Assembly (NCBI GenBank): GCA_031284445.1
Contig: JAISZW010000140.1
Coordinates: forward strand, 1 to 12,423
Direction of reading: 5' to 3'
Source: Candidatus Methanovirga basalitermitum
GTDB lineage: Archaea > Methanobacteriota > Methanobacteria > Methanobacteriales > Methanobacteriaceae
Length of the DNA stretch: 12,423 bases
The notes under the pieces: generated by a model
Told to the model about the DNA's origin: nothing
Database searches by the model: none
Seen by the model: the letters and a program-made list of their open reading frames with translations, nothing else
Translations under genes and position numbers: made by a program
Shown here: piece by piece, positions 6,675-12,423 of the stretch
Layout of the letters: every line of letters begins with the position of its first letter
Position numbering within the stretch: the stretch's first letter is position 1

Positions 6675-7382
6675 ATGAACAAGATTGAAGAAATCTATGA
6701 AACTTTACTTGAAGAGTACTCTTATCAAGGATGGTGGCCTTTAATTCATTGTGAAGGCAATAATCCAACAAAAACTGGTGCCATTGAGGGTTATCATCCT
6801 AAAGATTATAGTTTCCCTAAAAATGAAGAGGAAAGATTTGAAATAATCATGGGCAGTATTTTAACTCAAAACACAAGTTGGATATCTGTTGAAAAGGCCT
6901 TAATTAACATTGATAAAATAACTATTGACTTTAAACCAGAAAATATATTAAAAACACTTAATAATGATTTTAATTCTTTTAAAGAAGCAATAAGATGTAC
7001 TGGATACTATAATCAGAAAATGAATTATATCTCTAATATTCTTGATTTTTATTTGAAACTTAAGGGTGAAATTCCAACAAGAAAAGAATTGCTAAAAGTG
7101 AAAGGCATTGGGAATGAAACTGCAGATTCAATATTACTATATGGTTATAAACAGGATGAATTCATTGTTGATGCTTATACTAAAAGAATTTTTTCATTTT
7201 TAGGTCATATGAAAGTAGAAAATAGCTATTTAAAAATTAAAAAGCTTTTTGAAGATAGTTTACATTCTAACTACAAAATTTATCAAGAGTATCATGGTTT
7301 AATCGTAGAACATGGGAAAAGATACTACATAAAAAAGCCTTACGGTATAAATGACAATTTACTCAAAGATTTCAAGGTGTAA
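6675..7382 (+). CDS. Endonuclease III superfamily DNA glycosylase, MagIII-like
   Basis: This 235-residue HhH-GPD protein removes damaged bases in the first step of base excision repair. The N-terminus GWWPL (19-23) and IMGSILTQNTSWISVEKAL (58-76) are typical of the MagIII 3-methyladenine glycosylase branch. The helix-hairpin-helix is LLKVKGIGNETADSILLYG (139-157), and the catalytic aspartate is D166 in FIVDAYTKRI. The position of the lyase lysine of endonuclease III (K120 in GRKTA) is E148 here, so a monofunctional glycosylase is expected. The four C-terminal cysteines that bind the [4Fe-4S] cluster are absent; the tail reads HGKRYYIKKPYG, as in MagIII, which also lacks the cluster. The exact lesion specificity cannot be read from sequence. 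It converges on priS. Confidence 0.88.
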   Translation: MNKIEEIYETLLEEYSYQGWWPLIHCEGNNPTKTGAIEGYHPKDYSFPKNEEERFEIIMGSILTQNTSWISVEKALINIDKITIDFKPENILKTLNNDFNSFKEAIRCTGYYNQKMNYISNILDFYLKLKGEIPTRKELLKVKGIGNETADSILLYGYKQDEFIVDAYTKRIFSFLGHMKVENSYLKIKKLFEDSLHSNYKIYQEYHGLIVEHGKRYYIKKPYGINDNLLKDFKV

Positions 7383-7405
7383 ATACAATATAATCTTTAA
7401 TAGAT

Positions 7406-7579
7406 AAAGTTTATCTGGATTTGCTACTCAGTTCCTTAATATTTGAATTTAATCACATCTTCTAAAGTTTATCTGGATTTGCTACTCAGTTTCTTAATAT
7501 TTGAATTTAATCACATCTTCTAAAGTTTATCTGGATTTGCTACTCAGTTTCTTAATATTTGAATTTAATCACATCTTCT
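7406..7579. repeat. 58-bp tandem repeat, three copies, overlapping the priS 3' end
   Basis: The units are 7406-7463, 7464-7521 and 7522-7579. Units 2 and 3 are identical; unit 1 differs by one base (C at 7434). Each contains TTTATCTGGATTTGCTACTC and ends TCACATCTTCT. The third unit contains the priS stop codon (7569-7571) and last codons, so priS's final bases and its 3' flank have been copied twice more, towards the glycosylase gene. The near identity points to a recent event. There are no differing spacers, so it is not a CRISPR. Confidence 0.95.
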
Positions 7580-8504
7580 CTTCAACGAACTTAGGAACAG
7601 CAACCTTAAAAGGATCAAAATTCTCTAAATTTTTAACTTCAACACATTTCATGGATACCTTGCTGTGAAGAGAACTTGGTAACCTCAATATTCTTTTTAA
7701 ATCAATAGAAACTTTTCCATCTACCATCGATAAGTTAACCCTTGCCATAGCATCTAAAAGATTTTTATATCTTCGTGGACCTATTTTACCTCGAAATAAT
7801 CCTAATTGGTAGTTTTCATTATCATCTTTTTCTATTTTATTCCTATTTTTTATAACATCCTTTAATAATTTAGTATTTGCTCCTTCTACTTTTTCCCTAC
7901 CAGTTATATGAAAAATATTCCTAACAAAATGGTTAATGAAAAGATTTGTATATCCTAAAGGTATTTCATTTGTAGGAACATCAGCACATGTGATATACTT
8001 TAGAATTTCTCCTCTAAGTTCACTTTCTTCTTTCATTATAAACTGATCAAGGACTCTTATATGGTATCCACGACCAGAATAAACAAGATGGATATTTTTA
8101 AGTCCTAAATTTCCTTTTAATATATCAATATATATTCGTGCAAGTTCTAATGCTTCATTTAAACAAATTTCACAGATATTATCACAGTTACATGATCTTA
8201 TAGGCATATCTTTTGCATCAATATCAAATACAAGTTCTGATTTCTGCCAATCCTGCCTATATTTTGGTTCATTATAAAAAGCAACTGATATATATGCTGC
8301 AAAAGGTGTTTTTGCCCTTAAAAACTTTTTAAGGATTCTTTCATTTAAGAATGTTTTATATCTATCATTGGGTCCTTTTCCATAATGATCAAATCCAAAT
8401 TCTCTTTTATGAATATCTTCCGTTATAAACTTAGGAATGTCATTTATTGACCATTCTTCACGATAATATTGCCTTCTTTCTTTAATTGTTGATGGCTCAA
8501 AGAT
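7569..8504 (-). CDS. priS: DNA primase catalytic subunit PriS, with a non-standard start codon (ATC)
   Basis: PriS makes the RNA primers for replication, with PriL. The open frame runs from 8516 to the stop at 7569. The catalytic pair is in LVFDIDAKD; counting from ATC at 8504 these are D94 and D96, almost the D95/D97 numbering of the Pyrococcus enzyme. A zinc-binding knot follows (C105, C107, C111, C114), then YSGRGYH (142-148) with the conserved Ser and His. The N-terminus FEPSTIKERRQYYREEW matches the family opening. The first ATG, at 8207, would delete the catalytic aspartates and cannot be the start. No ATG, GTG or TTG occurs in frame between the stop at 8519-8517 and 8207. The codon ATC at 8504 follows GGTGAT by three bases, the same spacing seen before the CofE-like ATG. 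It is therefore either a rare AUC start or a mutated or misread ATG. From there 311 residues, near the usual 320. PriL is not in the window. Confidence 0.9.
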   Translation of the reverse strand: MFEPSTIKERRQYYREEWSINDIPKFITEDIHKREFGFDHYGKGPNDRYKTFLNERILKKFLRAKTPFAAYISVAFYNEPKYRQDWQKSELVFDIDAKDMPIRSCNCDNICEICLNEALELARIYIDILKGNLGLKNIHLVYSGRGYHIRVLDQFIMKEESELRGEILKYITCADVPTNEIPLGYTNLFINHFVRNIFHITGREKVEGANTKLLKDVIKNRNKIEKDDNENYQLGLFRGKIGPRRYKNLLDAMARVNLSMVDGKVSIDLKRILRLPSSLHSKVSMKCVEVKNLENFDPFKVAVPKFVEEKM

Positions 8505-8507
8505 AAA

Positions 8508-8513
8508 ATCACC
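8508..8513 (-). promoter_or_regulatory. Shine-Dalgarno site of priS
   Basis: GGTGAT is complementary to the 16S rRNA 3' end and lies three bases before ATC (8504-8502). It marks the initiation point although no standard start codon follows it in frame. Confidence 0.7.
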
Positions 8514-8650
8514 GATTCAAGAGTAAATTTGAGTTAAATTTTGTTTATTATTAATTTTAGACTAATTAAATAATTATTTATTATCAAAATTTTAAACTTT
8601 TTGTTTAAATAATAATAATCTTTAAAATAGAGGAATAAATCTATTAATAC

Positions 8651-9745
8651 TCATCTTTTCAATATAATTCTTAAAATGTCTTCATCTTTCAACGTATGAT
8701 TTGGACCTACCTTTTGACCTGGAAATTTAACAGAAGTTCCCCATACATTCGCATGTCTAAAGTTTTTAGCAAATTCTCTATGTAACTTTGAAGCAACATC
8801 AATTACGGTTGCATTTTTTCTTACAATTAATGGGTCTTCAAGATCAACTTTTCTTCCTTGAGGTTTTAAATAGATTCTCATTAAGTCAACTTTATTAAAT
8901 ATTTGCTCTTTAAGATAGTCAATGTTTTGTTTTTTATCAGCAGAAATAGGTATAAAATCTGGAATAATTTCTTTAATCTCTTCAATATACTTATCATCCA
9001 CTAAATCAACTTTATTTAAAAGAATAATGCTTGGAATATACATTCTGTTTCCTTCAATAGCATCAATAAACTGGTCTATATTAACATCGTCTCTTATTAA
9101 AACATTACCACTATGAACACCATATTCATTTAGTATTGATCTTATTGTTCCACCATCTAAATAAGTTAATGGAATTGTTGATGATATATGAACTCCTCCA
9201 ACTTTACTTTTTTTAATAGTCACATCTGGAGGAGTTTCGTTAGGTCTAATCCCAATATCCCTAATTTCTTTAAGTATAATATCTAAATGGTTAGGATTAA
9301 AAACATCTAAAACTATTAAAATTAAATCAGCTGTTCTTGCTACTGATAAGATTTCTTTACCTCTTCCTCTTCCACCAGAAGCCCCAGTAATAATTCCAGG
9401 AATATCAAAAATCTGTATTTGAACTCCATTATATTCCATTATCCCAGGAATTATATCTATTGTGGTAAATTGATATGCACCTACTTTAGAATCTGCATTA
9501 GTTAATTCATTTAATAAGGTTGATTTTCCAACAGAAGGAAATCCAACTAAAACAGCTGTTGAATCTCCACTTTTTTTCATGTAGAAGCCTTTACCTTTAG
9601 TACCTGAACTCCCTCTTGAAGTAGCATCTTCTTTTAATTTAGATATTTTTGCTTTAAGCTTGCCAATATGATGTGAAGTAGCTTTATTATAAGGTGTCTT
9701 CTGAATTTCATCTTCAATTTTCCTTATTTTATCATCTACATCCAT
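8651..9745 (-). CDS. DRG-family GTPase (OBG/DRG, TGS domain)
   Basis: A 364-residue developmentally-regulated-GTP-binding-type protein, universal in archaea and eukaryotes and thought to act at the ribosome in translation. It has an N-terminal basic helical segment (1-55), the P-loop GFPSVGKS (68-75), switch II DIPG (114-117) followed by the glycine- and arginine-rich GASGGRGRGKE, the NKVD guanine-specificity motif (244-247), SA (268-269), and a C-terminal TGS domain from about 290 ending in the conserved NVWGTSVKFPGQKVG. The start is the ATG at 9745 behind GTGAT. An in-frame ATG at 9790 would add 15 hydrophobic residues that the family does not have and that come from a repeat element. It is 146 bases upstream of the priS start on the same strand and could be co-transcribed with it. 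Confidence 0.93.
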   Translation of the reverse strand: MDVDDKIRKIEDEIQKTPYNKATSHHIGKLKAKISKLKEDATSRGSSGTKGKGFYMKKSGDSTAVLVGFPSVGKSTLLNELTNADSKVGAYQFTTIDIIPGIMEYNGVQIQIFDIPGIITGASGGRGRGKEILSVARTADLILIVLDVFNPNHLDIILKEIRDIGIRPNETPPDVTIKKSKVGGVHISSTIPLTYLDGGTIRSILNEYGVHSGNVLIRDDVNIDQFIDAIEGNRMYIPSIILLNKVDLVDDKYIEEIKEIIPDFIPISADKKQNIDYLKEQIFNKVDLMRIYLKPQGRKVDLEDPLIVRKNATVIDVASKLHREFAKNFRHANVWGTSVKFPGQKVGPNHTLKDEDILRIILKR

Positions 9746-9773
9746 AACTATCACAACACTTATAAAATATTGT

Positions 9774-9916
9774 ATTATAGTACTAAACATTTGATTTTAA
9801 AAATAATGGATATAACATAAGATCTTCTAAAAATTTTGTTGTTTATATCCATATCTATAATTTGACGAGTCTCAATTATGGACATTATTTTTAAAACTTT
9901 GGTCGAGTACTATAAT
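9774..9916. mobile_element. 143-bp MITE-like inverted-repeat element
   Basis: The ends are perfect inverted repeats of 11 bp: ATTATAGTACT (9774-9784) and AGTACTATAAT (9906-9916). A second perfect pair lies inside: TTTTAAAAATAATG (9795-9808) and CATTATTTTTAAAA (9883-9896). A shorter hairpin (GGATATAA at 9808-9815, TTATATCC at 9843-9850) sits within. It has no coding capacity. Ends running TA-TAGTACT to AGTACTA-TA would fit the TA target duplication of IS630/Tc1 elements, but the family is not proven. It begins 28 bases upstream of the drg start codon, so it must carry or replace the drg promoter; TTTTTAAAAT in its left arm could act as the TATA box. Confidence 0.7.
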
Positions 9917-10116
9917 TAAAAATTTATCAATTTAACATCATTCTTAATATAATAATAACTATTATATTTTAAAAAACATCATTAATATAAATTAAGGATT
10001 GATGACTAATTATCAAACTTTCCTCAACATTTCATAGAAATTTAGTTGTATTTTTTTCATGACCATCCATGTAAGTATTTAAATTTTCATTTTTTCTATA
10101 TTATCAAAATCATTAT

Positions 10117-10594
10117 TTGCTCTGCAATTTACTTAAATTTTATATATGTGGTGGTAATAGTGCTTTATACAAACCAAAAACGGGTATTGTTCATAAATAT
10201 GTTTGTAAAACATGCTCTAAAAGTATCATCAAATTCACTATTATCAAAAGTTACATTCAATTCATTAATGTAAAACATGCTCTAAAAGTATCATCAAATA
10301 CAATTTATACTGTTGAGTTTCCTAAAACATGCGAAAGAGGAAGACCTAAAAACCCAAACAAATACCTTAAAGAATTAAAATATGCACAAATGATAAAAGA
10401 AAGAGAAGGTCAAAATTTAATTTAGTGTTTCAAGATAGTATATGGAAATTCTGATGATATTAATAATTCTCAAATCTCCAACTTATATCAAGCGAGAAAA
10501 TTTAAGACAATATGTAGGAGAAACTGACCATGTATGGACTTTAAAAGAATTATCAACATTCCCATTGCACAGACACAAAAACGTCAGTAGTTAA
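10117..10594 (+). pseudogene. Decayed IS1-family transposase (copy A)
   Basis: The frame from 10117 to 10425 reads a zinc-finger-like start (CGGNSALYKP, then YVCKTCSKS) and jumps to NTIYTVEFPKTCERGRPKNP, a mid-protein segment of IS1-family transposases, so the DNA-binding helix and first catalytic block are deleted. After a stop it continues in the same frame (CFKIVYGNSDDINNSQIS) and then in another frame with TYIKRENLRQYVG, matching the family's YIERxN segment, to 10594. The leading TTG codons are not a real start. The segment 10298-10351 is closely similar in DNA to 11761-11810 in copy B. No clear terminal repeats are visible. Confidence 0.75.
10204..10299 (+). repeat. 31-bp exact direct repeat pair inside transposase remnant
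   Basis: Bases 10204-10234 and 10269-10299 are identical (TGTAAAACATGCTCTAAAAG followed by TATCATCAAAT), separated by 34 bases. The pair sits at the internal deletion of the transposase and encodes KTCSKS in the first copy. It is probably a local duplication formed with the deletion. Confidence 0.9.
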
Positions 10595-10692
10595 AAGGAT
10601 CAATACCAAATTTTTCCAAGAAATAAAAAAAATTAGTTTGCTGTTTTTCCATGTTCTAACTCTAATAACTTCTTTAAAACCATATTGTCTAC

Positions 10693-11088
10693 TCACACAA
10701 GATGTTCTTCTAACTTTTTTCTAATGTCGTTTGGTATTGGCTTTGATTTTTGTTCAATGAAATCAAAATAGACACAAATAGCCTCTCCTTTAACTTTTAA
10801 CTCTCCATCTTGATAAGCTTCATGACCAATAGTAAAAGAAGAGTTTCCAATTTCTAATATAAAAGTTCTTATCTCAACATCTCTACCTAAGTACATTTGT
10901 CCAACAAAATCGTAAGTTGTTCTTGCCATTATTAGCTTCCATTTTTCATAGCTTAAATCAAAGTCAGGTGTGAAAAGTTTAAAAATGTCATTCCTACCAG
11001 TTTCAAACCAATCTGCTAAAATAGTGTTGGTTATATGTTTTAACCCATCTAAATCTCCAAATTTAGGTATAATTTTTATTTTAAACAT
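10693..11088 (-). CDS. Hotdog-fold acyl-CoA thioesterase (4-HBT/YbgC type)
   Basis: A 131-residue single-domain protein of the 4-hydroxybenzoyl-CoA thioesterase family, cytosolic and usually a homotetramer, that hydrolyses acyl-CoA or other acyl thioesters. KFGDLDGLKHITNTILADWFETGR (residues 9-32, with the family's G-D-x-D, H-x-x-N and W-F-E elements) aligns with the active-site loop and long helix; D14 corresponds to the catalytic Asp17 of the Pseudomonas enzyme. YLGRDVEIRTFILEIGNSSF and KVKGEAICVYFDF are the later beta-strands. The start at 11088 has GTGAT eight bases upstream. It stands alone between two decayed IS1 copies, with no pathway neighbour, so the substrate is unknown. Confidence 0.85.
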   Translation of the reverse strand: MFKIKIIPKFGDLDGLKHITNTILADWFETGRNDIFKLFTPDFDLSYEKWKLIMARTTYDFVGQMYLGRDVEIRTFILEIGNSSFTIGHEAYQDGELKVKGEAICVYFDFIEQKSKPIPNDIRKKLEEHLV

Positions 11089-11168
11089 GATTTATCACAT
11101 ATAACTATTTCAACTTGAATTATATAAAATTTACTAATCACATCAAATAATTATAGTACCAGTTACCC

Positions 11169-11199
11169 AATGATGTCAAGTTAAGAAAATTATTTTTTA
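11169..11199 (+). repeat. IS1-type left end of decayed copy B
   Basis: AATGATGTCAAGTTAAGAAA followed by ATTATTTTTTA matches 12306-12336 with two mismatches. It sits just before the copy B transposase remnant and in the right orientation, so it is the left terminal repeat of that insertion. Confidence 0.7.
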
Positions 11200-11211
11200 G
11201 GGTGTGTCCAA

Positions 11212-11810
11212 AATTTGGTAGGTAATGGTACTTATAAAAACAAAAATGGTACTCTTTAAATATGTTTGCAATAATGCTTATAAGTCTTCAAATGCAAACA
11301 CAATAATACACAATTTAAGAACCAAAGGTGTTGACAAAAAGAATTGTTTTTTTTCTTAAAAATGCTTTTAAAAGACACAAAATAGAGTAGCAGAAATATT
11401 ATAGAAGTTAAAGTTGATACTGTACGCAGATGGCTGCAAATTTCAGCAAAACATTGCAAAGAAGTTAACAAAGTTTTAAATGAAAGAAAATAGATTTTGA
11501 TAAGCTTGAATTTGTATGAACTAATTGGACTTTGTGTTAAAAAAAAGCATATCCAAACATTGGATTTGCCAATTAAGAAAACGAAAGAATGGGTTTACTT
11601 AATTACTACATGAACACAGTATTAATTTATATCTACCCATCAGATATGACTTAGAAATCTGAAATTTGTAAAGCAAACATACGATAGAATCCAGATGATA
11701 AACTGCCTTTATTTGCTAACGATTTAGAATGTATTTACAAAAAGTCATTTATTTGATTAGATACAATTTATACTGTTGACTTTTAAAACAGGCGAGAGGA
11801 AGACCTAAAA
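11212..11810 (+). pseudogene. Decayed IS1-family transposase (copy B)
   Basis: Plus-strand pieces appear in the order of an IS1-family transposase: GNGTYKNKNGTL and KYVCNNAYKSS (zinc finger, about 11220-11290), NRVAEIL, then EVKVDTVRRWLQISAKHC and EVNKVLNERK (helix-turn-helix, about 11400-11490), IDFDKLEF and ELIGLCVKKKHIQ (remains of the DELWTFV block with the first catalytic Asp lost), TKEWVYLITT, then DDKLPLFANDLECIYKKSF and DTIYTVDF, ending in an RGRPKT-like segment near 11810. Many frameshifts and stops. The left terminal repeat is at 11169; the C-terminal YIERxN part is missing. The right end may be lost or may be the one at 12407-12423. Confidence 0.78.
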
Positions 11811-11867
11811 CACATTTGATATAAAATGTGTAATCTACTATTATTTTTCGTAATACTTGGCTTTAAT

Positions 11868-12180
11868 GTTAGGATCTAATTTTCAAAACTTTAAAAAGTT
11901 TAAGAAACGGGAAAGAAGAATGAATTCTTCTAAATTGCCTTTGGCAATAAACAAGTTTTCCTAAATTATTTTCAATGACAATCGGAAAATAAATTCTCCT
12001 AAATTAAAAGTCTCCGACTTTTAATAATCAAAGATTTTCTAACATTAAGCATTTAAGTTTTGATTCAAATGTGACAATTCCAAATGTTTTGATCAAACTT
12101 TTAAAAAAAGTTTGGATCTAATTTTTTATTTTTCATCTTTTTTATGGATGATCTCTGTAAATCTTTGATCAGATGGAAAA
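11868..12180. other. Non-coding run of hairpins with a repeated module
   Basis: No coding frame is visible, but there is dense secondary structure. Stems: AAACTTT/AAAGTTT (11886-11901), GAAGAAT/ATTCTTC (11915-11930), ATTGCC/GGCAAT (11934-11948), TTATTTTC/GAAAATAA (11966-11992) and ATTAAAAGTC/GACTTTTAAT (12003-12025, 10 bp, 3-base loop). Three of them follow the same linker: TTCTTCTAAATT (11925), TTTTCCTAAATT (11956), TTCTCCTAAATT (11994). A long-range pair ATCAAAGATTT (12027-12037) / AAATCTTTGAT (12159-12169) encloses the rest, and GGATCTAATTTT occurs at 11872 and again at 12113. It may be a structured RNA, a composite repeat or the remnant of a mobile element; I do not recognise it. Confidence 0.55.
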
Positions 12181-12235
12181 TGCAGAGGTTATGTATGAAT
12201 CCTAATCCTTCTACCTATATCTTTATACATTTGAC

Positions 12236-12271
12236 GAGGGTGTAAAAAAGTGTGGAGTTTTTTACACCCTC
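12236..12271. repeat. Short hairpin copy of the palindromic repeat at 194-292
   Basis: GAGGGTGTAAAAAA (12236-12249) and TTTTTTACACCCTC (12258-12271) are perfect 14-bp inverted repeats around an 8-base loop. The first 24 bases (12236-12259) are identical to the left arm at 194-217. The AT-rich sequence after it (TATATATAATTTATCTAAAT) also resembles that after the first copy, so this is an internally deleted member of the same repeat. Confidence 0.8.
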
Positions 12272-12305
12272 CTATTAAATATATATAATTTATCTAAATA
12301 TTCTC

Positions 12306-12423
12306 AATGCTGTCAACTTAAGAAAATTATTTTTTTAAACTTTGATTGAAATTAAGAATAAAGCTTGGATAAACAAGATTTTAAATAGAAATTTTAATCA
12401 AAAATCCTTAAGTTGACAGCATT
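12306..12423. mobile_element. 118-bp IS1-type miniature element (MITE)
   Basis: Perfect 17-bp terminal inverted repeats, AATGCTGTCAACTTAAG (12306-12322) and CTTAAGTTGACAGCATT (12407-12423), enclose an AT-rich core without coding capacity. ATGCTGTCAACTTA closely matches the known end of bacterial IS1 (ATGCTGCCAACTTA), and the left 31 bases match the left end of decayed IS1 copy B at 11169. It is probably an internally deleted IS1 derivative that a full-length transposase elsewhere could move. Its right end is the last base of the window, so a target duplication cannot be checked. Confidence 0.8.

Noticed and set aside
7406..7579. CRISPR array
   Set aside because: The 58-bp units are head-to-tail with no unique spacers, and one overlaps the end of priS.
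8205..8207. ATG at 8207 as the start of priS
   Set aside because: It would remove the DxD catalytic aspartates and the conserved N-terminal ERRQYYREEW region, which are encoded in frame directly upstream.
8922..9116. Plus-strand 64-codon frame inside drg
   Set aside because: Opposite strand of the conserved GTPase; shadow frame.
9746..9790. ATG at 9790 as the drg start
   Set aside because: The extra 15 residues are absent from the family, partly derive from the inverted-repeat element, and the ATG at 9745 has its own ribosome site.
10046..10273. Plus-strand 75-codon frame overlapping IS1 copy A
   Set aside because: The neighbouring frame carries the transposase zinc-finger residues; this one is a low-complexity shadow.
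11256..11471. Minus-strand 71-codon frame
   Set aside because: Antisense to the helix-turn-helix part of IS1 copy B; Leu/Phe-rich chance frame.
1..12423. tRNA or rRNA genes, or a riboswitch
   Set aside because: No TPsiC-like GTTCGA-type arm with a fitting acceptor stem, no rRNA blocks and no known riboswitch core was recognised by eye.

Overview
The window looks like chromosome from a low-GC methanogenic archaeon of the order Methanobacteriales, most likely Methanobrevibacter or a close relative. The reasons are the coenzyme M gene comA, a CofE-like F420 gamma-glutamyl ligase paralogue, a split archaeal glutamate synthase, the archaeal primase catalytic subunit PriS, an archaeal DRG GTPase, ribosome binding sites of the GGTGAT/GGAGGTGA type, very AT-rich spacers and much decayed insertion-sequence DNA. 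The genus is inferred from remembered protein families, not from a search.

Layout. 1-377 is the control region of a glutamate synthase operon and holds a palindromic repeat. 378-2561 (+) encodes the GXGXG domain protein and the iron-sulfur/FMN synthase subunit. 2562-3066 is a convergent spacer. 3067-4727 (-) is a comA/CofE-like operon. 4740-6401 is a graveyard: broken fragments of exported or cell-surface protein genes, a small orphan gene, and a frameshifted, truncated IS630-type transposase, all on the minus strand. 6675-7382 (+) is a MagIII-type DNA glycosylase with a good archaeal promoter. It converges on priS (7569-8504, -), whose 3' end lies in a 58-bp repeat present three times. drg (8651-9745, -) lies upstream of priS, and its 5' flank carries a 143-bp inverted-repeat element. 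10117-10594 and 11212-11810 are decayed IS1-family transposases on either side of a hotdog-fold thioesterase gene (10693-11088, -). 11886-12423 has no gene but holds a run of hairpins, a second copy of the palindromic repeat and a 118-bp IS1-type miniature element whose right end is the last base of the window.

The intact genes are housekeeping: glutamate synthesis from glutamine and 2-oxoglutarate, the first step of coenzyme M synthesis from phosphoenolpyruvate, base excision repair, primer synthesis and a ribosome-associated GTPase. I do not see a complete new defence or metabolic system. The most interesting signals are: priS has no ATG, GTG or TTG at its proper start, and an ATC stands where the start codon should be; a repeated linker-plus-hairpin module lies near 11.9-12.2 kb; comA is coupled to a CofE paralogue of unknown role; and several miniature elements sit in promoter positions.
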